A DNA stretch of 64,000 bases from Anseranas semipalmata (GCA_013399115.1 VXAA01006526.1:1336013-1400012), one strand, 5' to 3'. Positions 13,500 to 26,702 are shown, numbered from the stretch's first letter. A program made the numbers and translations. Notes: generated by a model from the letters alone, not told the origin.

Positions 13500-16250
13500 T
13501 CTTTGTCTGTACTGGGCTTTTTGTGTTTAAGACAGCCTGCTTCCTCATGGGAAAAACATGAGGAAAAACTGGTCAAACTGATATCCTGGAGTCAGCTCTT
13601 CGAGCTTGAACCACCGACCTGATTTTTCTTATAGAAGGTGGTGAGAGACAGACGTGGCACCAGACACAGGTCCTCTTTAGCACAAATCCTGCCTGTGCCA
13701 ATCTAAACAAAATACTCATCTTTGCTTGAAGTTTCTGAGCCCTATTTTAAGTAAACAGTAATAGCAGAAATAGAAAAGGGAGAGATTTGTCAAGGTGTTT
13801 AATTGCCCAGGTATCCATGGAACCAGATGTCAAGTGTGATCCTTTCCAACAACTTCTTACCTTTCTGTTCTCATTGGTAGCAGCTTGAGGGGTGAGAGAA
13901 ACATCAGTACAAGGCAAATATGCTTTTATTTATCTATATTTATATCTATATATACACACATGCATGTGTGCACACTTTGCTCATCACTTCTGAATCTGGT
14001 AACTTCTTTTATTTGCTTGTATATGTAGAAATATTTGCAAATAAATATCAACAGTAATTGCTGGCAGCTATACCAATTTTTAAGCGAGAGCTAAATTTCA
14101 GATGTATTTACATAGCTGCTGTAAATCATCTTTTGTGGAGCTTTTTACCGGATATAAGCTTCACAGACTGCTGAAAAGTAATCAGTGTGGAACTTTAAAA
14201 TACACATAGGATTAAGCTAAACAGAAAAATTCACAAAACCATGTATTCCAACCTATCTCCCAGTATTTCATTAACTTTATGGTGAGCATTAAACAAATAG
14301 TATTAATGGAAAAGCTAATTTATCTGCAGGAGTATAGTTATCATGAAAACATTTTTCTCATTTTTAATTTAGTATATTTTTAATTAGGTTTGAATATTTA
14401 ACAATATTCCACAAATCCTTTTCCTTATTTAGCCCGTGAATTTTCAAATTAGATTTCATTTCTTAGTTAACTACTTTCTGCAAACCCTATTAATATTCAA
14501 ATTTAAATTCAGGAAATACATAAAGATACTGAATCAAAATGATGCACTTGGTTGGATGCTACCTTGCCATCTAACATTTTCTGGAGGATATATACCAATT
14601 TTTAAATCTCTAAAGAACACAAACAGATATTTGAGATATTTTCACACAAGCAAATCTATAGATGGCTTTCCAATGCACATAAAAAAATTGAGAAAGGAAT
14701 CCCAGTATCATTGGTTCATATAGTATACCACCACAGGAAATTTTTAACAAAAATTTGTAAAGTAAAATTCTGGAAACTCCGCTTGCTAAAAAGCCATCTT
14801 TTTCACCCGTTCACATGGTGCATAGCACAAGTGGCTACTGACTTTCCAAATGATCATTCACATTGCTTTAACTTTACCTATGTTAATAAGCATTTTGAAG
14901 TATCAGACCATGTTCACAAACAAGCACATGCTCATCTTCAGAATGAAGTTTTCCCTTTGCAAACAGATCCATTTTCTTGTAGATAAGTTTCACTGAAATA
15001 AACTGTATTTAACTCTCCAAGATCACATTGCTGTTTCACGTAATCTGATAAATGTTTATCTGAAAACAAGTAAACAGCAAAAGAGAGGGTGTTTCCAGTT
15101 TGGCGGAAGAGTATATTTTATTAGCATTCTGAATTAATTCTAGTCCTCTCCTTGTTATATTTCAACAGGTCCACGTAAATAGACTATCATGGTTAGGTTA
15201 TTTTTGTTTAGGGCTAATTTAAAAATGTTTGCTTACTCCATAATTAAAGAAAAATTTTCATTTGGATTTTTTCATTCAAAATTTCAATTCTTCATGATAG
15301 ATTTTGCAAGTGACCATCTGCATTTTGTTCTGATTGTAACCAACTCTTTTGTTTTGTCTCAAAAACTGGTATGAAAAATAAAAATGTCAGAATTTTGCAT
15401 AAAAAGTTAAAATCAACTTTGCTGTGAGAACTTACATTTTTTACTAAAACGTGTTTTAATGGGAAAACGTTTGCTTTATACTTTTAGATAAGCATCTTTC
15501 TTCATATGCATGATTAAAAGTAGTCAATTGTCCCTCTCTCAATAGTCTGCTGTCAGCGATGATTTCAGTTTGCTACATTTTAAAGTACTACCTGAGATTT
15601 TCTTAATTTAGTGACAGAGGGAGATATGTTTCTGATGCTAGTAGTGTCAGAATTCATTGTGTCAGTTTAAAATCTAGCAAATTTATGGGCACATGGATAT
15701 GATTTTCCATATCAATCAGATAATGTTTGAATGTGTATGGGACTTGGACACTTTCAGCCATTGTAGATTGTCTGGGAGGGAAATATATTATATTCTGATT
15801 TAATGTAAATGACTGCATTTCTCTTTTCTCTGTGACTGAAAATGCCACCCATTTTCTAGCAAATACAGGAGGCTGTACCTCAGAGGCCTGACCCTTCTTA
15901 ATGATCACATCTATATAGAGAAATACTACCTTTTTCAGATACTCATTTTCAGTTACCATTCTACATACCTTATTTGACAGGCCAACATGATAATGCTAAA
16001 CTCGACAGGTAATTACGTAGTGACAAGTTTCACGTTTGAAGTGCTGGTTTATCCAATTATTTCCACAGCCATGTTAAGGCTTATTTTATTTCCAAAACAC
16101 ATCAAATCGTGCTGTTTGCTCTCCTGTTACATGCAGACATATGCTAATTCACCAATCTTTTCTATCTCTCAGTCCCCCAGCTGGTGAGATTGTTTACATG
16201 CTATATTTATCAAGCTAAAGAATCTTGTTTTAGATAATTTAACATAATGA
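13500..16250. other. Gene-free AT-rich DNA
   Basis: I see no gene. Purine/pyrimidine-alternating sequence at about 13931-13975 (TATATCTATATATACACACATGCATGTGTGCACAC) is broken into short TA and CA/TG tracts and is a weak microsatellite. Frames at 14436-14723 (95 codons), 14711-14986 (91 codons) and 15654-15959 minus (101 codons) have AT-driven composition and no recognisable motif. Confidence 0.45.
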
Positions 16251-16260
16251 AGCCTGGTAG

Positions 16261-16480
16261 CATGATAGTTTATCATTAAGGTTACACCATACCAATGATG
16301 TATTACACTGCAAAAAAATCAGATGGTTCAAAGTAATGATGCATTTTGTTGATACATCAAACAATTCAGAATAATGATTAATTCATTGATACATGATAAG
16401 AACGTTACATTGGTAATACATTACACTCGATACATTATTGTGATATGTCCTTAATGATACTCTGAACATTAATGTCAGCA
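16261..16480. repeat. Degenerate tandem repeat, about 40 bp period
   Basis: The word AATGAT recurs at 16294, 16335, 16373 and 16453, that is at steps of 41, 38 and 80 (twice 40). A diverged AATACAT copy at 16415 fills the gap. A second word, GATACAT, sits in phase within the inner units at 16351, 16388 and 16429. ATTACACT appears in the first and fourth units. Together these make four to six decayed copies of a roughly 40-bp unit. The array contains many ATCA/TGAT and ATTA cores. It could be an old minisatellite or a regulatory array built from repeated sites. Confidence 0.5.
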
Positions 16481-16541
16481 CACCATCAGCTGAGAGGATT
16501 AGAATCTAAAAACCTACACTTGAAATGAAGCCATCATGGAG

Positions 16542-16556
16542 AAAAAAAAAAAAAAA
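16542..16556. repeat. Poly-A tract, 15 bp
   Basis: An uninterrupted A15 run on the plus strand. No target-site duplication or retroposed body is recognisable upstream, so it is probably a simple repeat. Confidence 0.9.
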
Positions 16557-17185
16557 GATGCATCTCCTTAAATATCTTAATATTTGTTATTCAAAGAGAA
16601 AACACAGAAGAGGAATTCTGCATTAAATTCCTATAGCTTGCTTTATACGGCAAGGAATGAATAATTCCTCAACATAACAAATGGATCCTGTCTCTGGTGT
16701 CAACATGGATTAGCTAGAAGAATTTTTTTTTTGCCAGTTTTGTTTTTTTAAGTGCATGCTTTAAGTATCTGGTAATACACCCATTACAGCACTATTCCAC
16801 TTCTAAAGGTCAAGTAGAAGCTTTCACAGAGCCTTAGGCTCCTCATCTGCTGGTGAGCTTCATTTGCAGTTCTTTCATCCAAAGAACAGGGAGGACAATC
16901 ACACTGAACAACCAAACCTTATGGGAGACAACTAGAACACTGTGAAGAACCACTTGGAATTGGTGGACAAGTTCTCTTTTCTGGAGGAAGGACTAGATTC
17001 TCAGAGCAGGGAAACTGCTTACCAGTCACTGAAAGAAGGTAGGAATGACAGCAAGAAATTCATATTCAAATAATCATCTTCAAATTCAAATATATTCCTT
17101 CGTTGTAGAAAGGGTTGGCAAGAGGAGTATCAGTGCTTCAGCAAGTCTCTAGAGCACCAGCAGACCTGGAGCATCCACACATGCA

Positions 17186-17213
17186 TGTCCATGCCTGTTA
17201 TGAGGCATGGACA
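17186..17213. repeat. Perfect inverted repeat, 11-bp arms
   Basis: TGTCCATGCCT (17186-17196) is followed by the 6-nt spacer GTTATG and then by its exact reverse complement AGGCATGGACA (17203-17213). The stem does not extend convincingly beyond the 11 pairs, so it is too short for a microRNA precursor. It could form a cruciform or an RNA hairpin. Confidence 0.85.
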
Positions 17214-17266
17214 CACAGGGCTCAGCGTCCCAGACCTCCAGTACAACCAGGGCTCCATAACCTCCG

Positions 17267-17310
17267 AAGGTTATACATAAACTCTGTTATATAAGGTTAT
17301 ATATAAACTC
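17267..17310. repeat. Direct repeat, 26 bp period
   Basis: AAGGTTATACATAAACTC (17267-17284) recurs as AAGGTTATATATAAACTC (17293-17310) with a single C/T difference. The offset is 26 bp. It lies just downstream of the hairpin at 17186-17213, in a locally GC-richer patch. Confidence 0.8.
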
Positions 17311-17319
17311 CAAATGTCC

Positions 17320-20300
17320 AACACCAGATGGTGAGGCATCTGTGGCACCTGCCCTGGAGACTGCATGGCAGGCACAGCGAGGCTGGTCTCCTTGGGAAGG
17401 ATACAAAACCCTCTGCTTTGTCTCCACAGATTTCTGAGTGTGAAGTGGGAAGGACCTCCACACACACCAGTGCAGTCAACTCCAAAGAGACTGCACGGAC
17501 CTTAAAGCCAAGAAAAAGGCCACCAGAGCAAAAACAGGGGAAAACAGAGATGATATGGAAATTAAAGGATTAATTAAAAGGATTATTGGCCAGAGCAAAA
17601 GAGATTTGAAGAAATTGAAGCAAAATGATATCTTGTGAAACTTATCTGAAGGTGAATTTCAGCCTTAATTAATGCAGCATAAGGGGGAAAAAAGCAATCA
17701 CATAATTAATAATTGATCTAAATCTAAACAGAATTAATTTAAAATTTGCTATGGCTAACTTCAGTTCACAATATACGAAGAAAGTCTCAACACATTCAGT
17801 AATAAAACGTCATTTGTTTCTGAAAATTAAACAGCAAAATTTTAAAACAAAGCATACTGCAGTTAGACTTTAGCTTTATTTTGGGCTTCAAATTCTGTTC
17901 TAGTTCCTGGAAATAAACACCCAGGAAAAAGTGATCATAGATTATATACAATGTAAACAAACTTTGGACATCCTGGGTAGAATATAATCATCCAAATTGA
18001 GGAAAGTTATACACAAACAAGCAAAAGAAGAAAACTAGAAAGTGAAATAATTAATTGAAATCAGGGAGTTGAAAAAGATTATTAGATGGTCTTAAAACAA
18101 AATTTCATGAAGCTAGAGAACCACTTAGAGTTTCCCTGGAACAATTCATAAGAAAGAGGGAAAAATGCATTTTGAAAATACATGACAAAAGAAAAAGAAT
18201 CACTGCAAGAGTTAAAAATGATTTTTTTTTCTTTTTGAGAATTCTAGACAGAAGAGAAGCCTTAATATTTAGAAAAATTATATCAAAATAATATATTGCT
18301 AAAAATGGTTCATACAAGATAGATTTATTCCATCATTATTTCCATTCTGTCTTTGCTGAGAAGTAGCACAGTGCATAAATAGTGGAAATGTTTTACCTTA
18401 TCTAATAGGCTAAATATTTTAAAATAATCTGATCTGGACAATGTGAACTCAAGACTCCTCAGGTCTTCATCACTTTTTTTTTTTTTTTTAGGGTAAATTG
18501 GACTACAATGTTAAGAAGATTACAGACTGCTAAATTACAAGTAAATATTCAGAAAGTTAAAAGCAATTGCCTGAAAACTAATGCTAAGTGAAATTTAATG
18601 CAGTTCCAGTCAAAATTATGGAAAAGCTAGCATTAGGTTGAATCTTATAAAAGTTACAGGATGATAAACAAAGCACAAGCAAACGTGCTTTTCATAGAAA
18701 GCAGATTTTACAGAACAAAGCTTATAACATGACAGTTAATAAACTTCCACAGCTAAAAAAAAAAAATAATAATACCATAAATGTAATCTTCAGTTTTCTA
18801 ACTCTGCAGTTAGTTCCACCCAGTAAAACCACATACCTGTTAATCTCTTTAAACAGGCTGAGGCATGATTGGTAAATTTAAGACCAAAGCCATCCTACCC
18901 AACAACGTTTTTTCTCTAAGAGCACACAGAGTGGGACAAACCACAGGTTTACCGCTCTGAATCCATAGCAAATGGCCTCAACCACTGTCACCAAACTCCA
19001 GCAGCTACTAAGGAGGGTAAGTAGGGAGGTAACTTTTACCTCTTTATTTATCTGAAAGAAATTCAGTTTCCTAAGACATGCAATAACTTTCTGAAGGGAA
19101 ATTACAACTGCATCATGTGTTTGCAGAGCTAAGTGAACAAGTCAGAGGAACTCAGAGGACTTTGTGTAACAAGGTGGGGCTCCTGCACATGAAGGACTCC
19201 ATGCCAGGTTACAGCACTTCAGGTGCCAGTTGATGGGGGAAATCTTACCTGGCAAATTCCCTGCCACCTTGCAGCTGATTGAGCATATCATATAACTACA
19301 GCTTTTGAGGAGCTAGAAGACTAAGAAGGATTTGAAACTGTGTGAAATTCTGGTCCGTGTGATAAAGGAGATGAAGAATGCATTTTAAAAGCACAGTGCA
19401 ACTGCTCTATAGAAAGGAGAGCTATTTTTAAAAAGGATGTAAGAGGCCTTTAGGACACAAGTAAAAGCCATTATGCCCAGCAAAGCTCAATTCCTTTTGT
19501 TCTGCACTATGAACGCCTCTAATGATTTCAAGAATGACCCCACTGTTTTTGTGTGCAATCTTGCTGGCTAGAAAGTAGTACATTTGTAACTTTTAAAATA
19601 TAATCTGCATAAATGCCTCATTATCCTATTATCTGCATTAGACTGGAAACACTAACTTGAAAAGACATTACCTGTAGCATTTAAGATGTCATATAATTTA
19701 ACTGAGTTCTCCTAAATGGACTATATTTTGCAGCCTCCTAACACACATCACCTTTTTCCTTTTTAAAATCTGGGATCAATAAAACTACCACTCTTTCAAT
19801 TTCTCAAGTACTACAAGATATTTTTGTAAAATGGTGATATAGTCTAAAGTGAACTATTACCAGAGACATCTATAACTAAACCTATGTTCTTCCCTTTCAA
19901 TTGCATGTTCTAGAATTATACTTGCTTTAAGTAGATCTCCCTTTGTGAGCTGTTAAAAGAAATTTCCCGTCTTTTGTTCTATACTAAATTTGATCTTTTT
20001 TTTTTATTTTTATAAGTACTTGTTTTCCAATGAATGGTCTAAGGCAATAACAGAATTAGAATGATTTCACATGGTTATTAGAATGGTTACAATATTTAGG
20101 ATAAGACACCTGTCCTTCACATCACTTAGTATAGAAGCAACTTATATTTTTGATACTATCTCCTGTGACACGCAACCTGCTTTCCTTGAAAACGTAGAGT
20201 CTGTTACTGAAAAAAGTACTTACACGCTTCATTTTACACACTGTTACTAAAAGTGGCTGGAAAAGTTACAATTAGTTTGTGGAATCTTCTGAAACATTGA

Positions 20301-22830
20301 GATAAAAACAGGTTTTGTTCAAACTCCAAGCTCTGTAGTTCTAACAAGATGGCAACAGCGATAAGGCCAGAGGCAAAATCACCATCTACATAATACTATT
20401 CTTGACCTTGAAATTGCTTTATTTCTTGAGTGCAGCTACCGAATGAGCAAAACATCCTTTCCTCTGATTCACTGAGAAACATCCATTTCTCTGATTTCTC
20501 TGATTCGCTGACCCACGTGTTTATATATAAGTACTGGCAAATGCTTAAACGTATATATTGTTTATACATATACAATATTCATTTCAGTGTATATATAAAT
20601 GCTTGTGTATACACGCCCACATTATATACACAAATTACATATTTTATATGTAAGCACCTTCCAATACTTATTTACTACAAAGGAAGTAATTCCTTTGGCT
20701 TCTGATTACAGTGCCTGCTTGTGGCTGGACTGTACCGATGGTGATGTATGGGAGGACACAGCTGCATTTGTGAGAAAACTCATTAACTGCAATTGCTCTG
20801 CAAATTTCACAACACAACTCTAGACTGCAACCTAATTAATGAAAAAAAAAAAAAGCTATCCTTTTATAGATTAACTCTAAATTTAGAGAGCCAGAAAAAG
20901 TAAAAGATATCCAAGATAAAACTCATATTTGTTTTGATGGTCTCCAAAATCACTTTATTTTGTTATACTGGGGTCCTTTTCTCATTTGACTGATCTCACA
21001 GTAGACAAATAATTTTTCTACACTGAACAACATTGGACATTCTAAAATAAAACAAATGACTACTTATTGCAATTAAGCATCAAATGCTAACTGTGTTTGG
21101 CTTTTATTTTTTCCTGTGATTTAGGTGAATGCATCCAATCGATGCAACCATGTAAAACTTAGTTAAAATTATCCACCTTTAATTAACTTAGGTGCAATTC
21201 CTTCACATTTGCAACAATCTCTGCACACTCCACAACTCCAGAGCACATTGTAAGCGTTTGGGATGTGTATTTAGTTTTACACAAGGCAACAGCCATGGAC
21301 AGCCAAGATTTCACATTTATCACACCATGACCACTTGGAATTTCACTGAGACATCAAGGATTGAAAGTAAAATTTCTTCTTCAAATGCCAGTATCAGCCA
21401 CTTGAAATAAAGAGAATTTCCATGGGAAAAGCTAGCAACCATCACCAGGTAAGTAGTTTCAGTTCTGTGCAAGAAAGAGAACAAAGTAAGCATTCATGGA
21501 GCTGCTGTCTTAAAAATCCTGACCTAGATTGCCTCCTCCACCGTTGTGTGACTGCTCATAAACCTGCACTGGGTAACAGTGGGTTGGGTTTAACAAGGGT
21601 ATTAAGACAGAGCATTTTGGATTAAAAATGACTATAGGTCCCTTCATTTTCTAATTCATTTCCATTCTTCCCTTAATTCTTCATAGGCTCCTAGGAAGCA
21701 GAATAGGCTGGCATCACTCAGTCCTGCTCCAAACCCAGGCAACAGTGAAGCCCTTCCAGGTAAGGGCACACATGCCATAAAAGAGGCTTTGGGACTTCCC
21801 TGGCACGATTTTCTATTCCTTTATGTTGCCAAGGTGACTTTAAAGGCTGTGCAATGTATCTTTGAAAAATTCTGAAACAATAAACATTATCATATCACAA
21901 CTAATACACAAAAAAATATTTTTAACTACAGCTGCTGTTCAAGGAATAGTATCACGAGGTCTGAGCTTCAAGTTACTATTTATGAAGGCTTGATTGTATT
22001 ATTCCCCCCAAGTGTGCATCTCTCTCTACTCCAGCAAGATGTAGCAGAAATCCATAAATCAGTTCTTTGATATTTTTATCAAACTCTGTTCCCACCATTT
22101 GTCACCAGCAGGGCTACAACTACAGCACTCTGAAAACCTGTTTAATCAAAGAGATCTACTGTCTTAATATTTACAAGCAGTGTATTAAATACGTTGAAAC
22201 TCACATGGATATCTGGTCCCAAAAGTGACAAACAGGTTTCTGTTTTTTCAAGTTTTTCTGCTTTGGATTTGTATTATCAGAGGAAAAAAAGACAAAAGAA
22301 TACAAAAAAAAAAAAAAGTCTTTAAAACAGGTAAAAACAAGAGGCTTAAATGAGCCAACAGATTTTTTCCTGAGCCTCTACATTCTCCCAGATTCTGTTT
22401 TAATTTGAGCCAAGGAACTTCAGGAAGGCATCAAAAGGAGATAAGGCTCTGACATGCTTCAACAAATCCTTTAAGTGTTATCACAGTATCTGGAAGACTA
22501 AGGCCACAAAGAAAGAAGCTAGTGAAACTCAGGACACTTCACAAACCGGAGGCTGCTGCCATTAAGAAGAGATGTGCTGCTGCATATTGCAGAGCTATTA
22601 TGCTCCTTTTATGGAGTCTTGTTCTGTACTGCTTCTTCATAGAGCTTATATTTTGTGCAGGAGAGCACCCAGGATATTTTTCAGTGAGGATTTTTAATTT
22701 GAGAAAATAATGGGAAAAATCAATCAATGCCTGGGTATTTAAGTACGCACAAAAATGTTCAGTGTATATGAAAAGCCTATAATAACTTGGAAAGCCCTCA
22801 TTAGAGAAGCACAGCTCTTCCACGGAGGTG
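17320..22830. other. Gene-free AT-rich DNA
   Basis: I see no gene. A plus-strand pyrimidine tract ending CTTTGTCTCCACAG at about 17416-17429 is acceptor-like and precedes about 48 open codons ending at 17573, but the peptide is not recognisable. Homopolymer runs lie at 18474-18489 (T16), 20842-20854 (A13) and 22304-22317 (A14). The 20520-20650 interval is rich in TATA/GTATAC words. Repeats of CTCTGATT occur at 20462, 20489 and 20498. None of the plus-strand frames of 61-91 codons looks coding. Confidence 0.45.
18474..18489. repeat. Poly-T tract, 16 bp
   Basis: An uninterrupted T16 on the plus strand. It is a simple repeat with no visible associated retroelement body. Confidence 0.9.
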
Positions 22831-22834
22831 ATTA

Positions 22835-22985
22835 TATTGGATCCCTCACTTTACAAGCAGAAAAGCTAATACATCAAGAGATTAGCAGTTTAGGTTCATA
22901 CAGTAAGCCAGTATCCAAACTGGAGAGGATATCCAGGAGGGCTGATTTCATCTTCCTCAAACTATTGTTAGACCACTCCCACCAA
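22835..22985 (-). repeat. MIR-like SINE fragment, antisense
   Basis: Read on the plus strand, the order of words follows an antisense MIR. CTTTACAAGCAGAAAAGCT comes first, then a GAGATTAGCAG...TTCATACAGTAAG stretch corresponding to the conserved core (AAGGTCACACAGCTAGTAAG), then CCAGGAGGGCTGA and GACCAC near the end. MIRs are ancient tRNA-derived SINEs present across amniotes. Divergence is high, so this rests on the collinear series of short matches. Confidence 0.45.
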
Positions 22986-22989
22986 GTGT

Positions 22990-25900
22990 TGCTAATTTAA
23001 GCAGTAGTTTAAAAGAGTAAAAGTCAAAACTGCTGCTAGAGGAAAATCAAAAAATCCTGCTCAGTTTTGCATCAAATTCATGTATATGCCATTATTTCAG
23101 TAGAGAGGGCCAACACAATCAGGGCAAATACACATTCACATGATGCATGGCATTGCACACCTTTTCTGTTACCAATCCCAATCAAACCAAAGTGCATTAA
23201 AAACAGGAAAGAAAGAACACATTTAACTTGAGATGTTCATTACATAAAGACCTCGTTGGATTTTAATGCCACCTAACACTCAGGATGGAGGCCACTTCTG
23301 TTTATCAAATTCTAATCCCCGACCAGAATCAAACTTTCCCGGGAAGAGGCTTCAAACCACAACCTCTGACTGGAGGGGCAGGGGAGTGCACATCCCATAA
23401 ACTTATGCATCCACATAAGAATTTTGTTACTGATGGGACCAGAAAGCTGCTCTGGACAAAGACTTCTGCAGAGCACTGTGAATACATTTCAATGTTTTTC
23501 TTCTCGCCTATCAAGTCAGACAGGGAGCACAGCGCTGTGCCATCGCAGGATTATGGCATTACCCAGCCAGCTTTGACAGGCTCTGAGTTCTCCTTATCAA
23601 GCGCTCCCTGCATATCCAGAATCAACAGCCATGAAAAGCAAAAACATTTCAAGAAAGTCACCAATTCCTTCCCACACAGTCAATAGCAAAGGTCCCAGTA
23701 CAAAGTACGAACCTTCCAAACATCACTGCTACCAAACCTGGGCAGTGCTGCATCTGTTTTACAGAGGGAGGAGTTCTCCATCATCAGAATTTAATTATTT
23801 ACACTTAGTTCCTACACCAGACTTCAAAGAAAATAAAAACGTTATTAAGAGTAACCCTCTGAGATCTCTTCTGATACTTTTTTTTGAATACATTACAACA
23901 TTCAAACCTATCTAAATATCCATGAGATACTTCTGTGGCCCCATCAGCACAGCATCTGAGCAAATGCTGGTCTCCACTTCCTCAAATTACAGCCACTTCC
24001 TTTTTAGAATTACATCGTGGGAAGAAAAGACAGGATTTTTCTTATGCAACTCCACAAGGTAGTAATGAATTATCCCAGACAGCAAGGATGATCTTCCTTA
24101 CCACAAACTCATGGCAGACATGCTACACTCATTTACACCTATGAGGATTGTCAAAAGGAACCAAAAACAAACACAAGAAGAAAACTAAACTTTAAACTCA
24201 ATTACAATCACTCCGATAGAATTTCAGTTTTACCTTCAAAACTATTTTCAGTTGTCTTTGCTCAAACTAGAAAAAGTGAAGGCCCTTCAACAGACTCAGC
24301 TAGAATTAAAGTGTAAGTAAAAATGCATATGATTAATTCAAATTCTAAGTATAGCAATACAGTTAGGTTATATTACAGTTCTGCAAATAGGGTGCATTCC
24401 TACTGACTTTATAGAGCCTGAATTTCAATTACACAGGAGGAAACTGCAAGGATGTTCCCCATTAAGTCATTCTTCTTTTTTGGAATACCTTTTCTAAAAG
24501 GCTAGAAGTAGCTCAACTATTCAACCTCACTGGAAGCTGGAGTTTCTGCCTTTGTGAAAGCTTCTCCTTCTTGCCCAGCAAATGTGTGTGATTTGAACCA
24601 AAAATGGGGGGATTATTTTTAGTTATTTTTCAACTGCTTTTGATAGAAAATGGTGTAAGATTAGCAACCCACACTGCTGCTTGGAACACCAGAAATGAGG
24701 AGTCATCAGATAGATATGCCAAACAAAAGGATATATTGATTTTTTCACAAAAGTTCCTAGATGGAAAATTCATGCAGAGATTTCCAAAATTCATTACAGG
24801 TCAGGCAGCAATATTAGACCTATAAATTCCTATACAACCTGACAAATTTGCTATGGGTCAGTAGCAAGAGCAGGAACATTGCAATGCATCAGATAACTTG
24901 GTAAATGTACCACATTTTAAAACTTTTGCGTACTCGGGGTAATTTATTTCTAACATTCTTGCAAAAGAAAGAGTGTTTTTCTGTAATTACTATTTTTTTT
25001 TTTTTTGCCTCTTATCTTCCCCTTAAACCAAGTTACCTCCCTTTCCACTGAAGTGGCACCAAATGAAATATTAAAAGTTACATCTGCAGGGCTGACATCA
25101 AGTAATTATTTAACAAAGTACAAACTGTGTTTCATAAAGCCAAACAGAATGCATCTACTGCTGGATGGATAAGTAAAGCAGGAGAAAAAAAAGAGGCCTT
25201 ACCCTCTTTAACACTACGTGTCATTTGTGGGGCTTTATTCTCTTCGACATTACCTAATATTTTCTACCATTTGCTACGGTTCCTCTCCATCCCTCCAGAT
25301 TTTACTGGGGTTAGTTTCACAGCAGAGATAATGAAAAATATGGTTTCATAAAAAAACACATTGTAGATAAACAGCAAACTAGTATAGAAACATCCGAGTT
25401 CTACACCAACTCTCTGTGGGAGGTTTTAGAGCTCTTGGTGAAGATTTTTTTCATGCAAACCTAACTCTGACAGGACACTGGTGGGGAGGGTCCATCCACT
25501 TTGCACAGACTTATATTTTGACCAAAAATTTTTGTCTATTGGAAAATAAACAGCTACAGATGTCAGATGGTAGTTTCCATGAAGGCTGTCATGGAAGAGA
25601 ATGTAAAAAAAAATCCCACCATTTTTCAATAATCTTTCTTTAGTTTTGCACAATTTTACATTCTTTTTGTTGTTAAAAATTGGAACCCCGTGCCTACTGA
25701 AATAAATGACAACCTAAGGTGCTCATCAATTCCAGAGGAAAAGAAACACTGGAAGATAATCTCCCAAGACAGGTAAGGATCATCTAATGAGACCCAGTTA
25801 TCAACCCAGGTGTCAAAAGGTGCTCCCAAGACTGTTCATTTCACCATACCTCAATCCCTAGGAAATCCTCCTACCTGAGGTAATTTAGACAAAAGAAAGA

Positions 25901-26220
25901 GAGGACATATTCCTACAGACTCTGTCCTGGCAGTTTTTTAAGGGAGGGTATGCCTAGGAAGAGGTAAGAATTCAACACAGAATAACTATTAGTTCAGCCA
26001 GAAGCTTTAATAGGAAAATTCTAGTCCCAGTGCAAGGATCCCACATTCTCCAAGGGCAGACACTGTTGATTTTCTTATTGCCCCATAATGATACAGCCTG
26101 AGCATTTCAGTGTTCACACAGCACCAGATACATTCAACTATTGGTGCACCTATGCCTTTGAGCAGCACAGAAAAAATAAAATGATTGGATTAGTTGGTGA
26201 ACTTGGAACTAGGTAACACT
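22990..26220. other. Gene-free AT-rich DNA
   Basis: I see no gene. The 133-codon plus-strand frame at 23285-23686 is longer than most but has no recognisable domain, no start context of note and no supporting splice signals. A 14-T run lies at 24993-25006. A short degenerate repeat fragment is listed at 24376-24438. Confidence 0.4.
24376..24438. repeat. Degenerate ancient amniote repeat fragment (tentative)
   Basis: CCTACTGACTTTATAGAGCC followed by TTTCAATTACACAGG resembles the ACTGACTTCAATGGAGCC ... TTACACCAG words seen in other fragments of this window. The match is short and diverged, and the family name is uncertain. Confidence 0.25.
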
Positions 26221-26225
26221 GAAAA

Positions 26226-26702
26226 ATGATAACTTCATTCTATACACTCACGATATGTCCTCACTTGAAATACAGACCTCGACACCCAAAAAGAAACGCG
26301 TTCTATGACCTTAAAGTTAACACCCGATTTGCAAGGATTTCCGATTCGCTAACACTTCCACAGACACTGCTACAAGTTGAAGACCCGGCTGGCACGCAGA
26401 CAGCTCTGGGAGTACAGGACACAGAGTGCAACCATACGTGTCTTAGCTCATTTGAGAACCATGCTAGGATAGTGCAGAAACTGAAGAGTTTTAGAGACAA
26501 ACAGGACAGACCATGTCATAGGCCTCATGCTTTCCCCGGTATTAGACCGGGATCGGGTACATCAACATTACCGGCAGATAAAACAGGAGAGCTACAATCT
26601 CCTTCTAGGACACAGCAACTCCGGTACACAGCATGCCATCAGCTGAAGGATTTGAAGGGGAAGGAAGGGCCTGAGGTAGGAAGAGGCTCCATATTCTCTT
26701 AA
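26226..26702 (+). other. Long ORF of unknown status, 158 codons
   Basis: This is the second longest open frame in the window and lies in a locally GC-richer segment. The predicted peptide is polar and rich in Thr, Ser, Arg and Lys. It shows no signal peptide, membrane span, cysteine framework or catalytic motif that I recognise. An antisense 65-codon frame overlaps it at 26303-26500. No clear polypyrimidine-AG and donor pair brackets it. Most likely it is non-coding and open by chance, or a fragment of an lncRNA exon or an old mobile element. Confidence 0.15.

Noticed and set aside
15654..15959. 101-codon minus-strand frame
   Set aside because: No recognisable domain, no splice context, and codon composition matching background.
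17186..17213. MicroRNA precursor
   Set aside because: The stem is only 11 bp and does not extend; a precursor needs about 30 paired bases.
23285..23686. 133-codon plus-strand frame
   Set aside because: Polar, low-complexity-like peptide with no domain, and an antisense 61-codon frame is also open.
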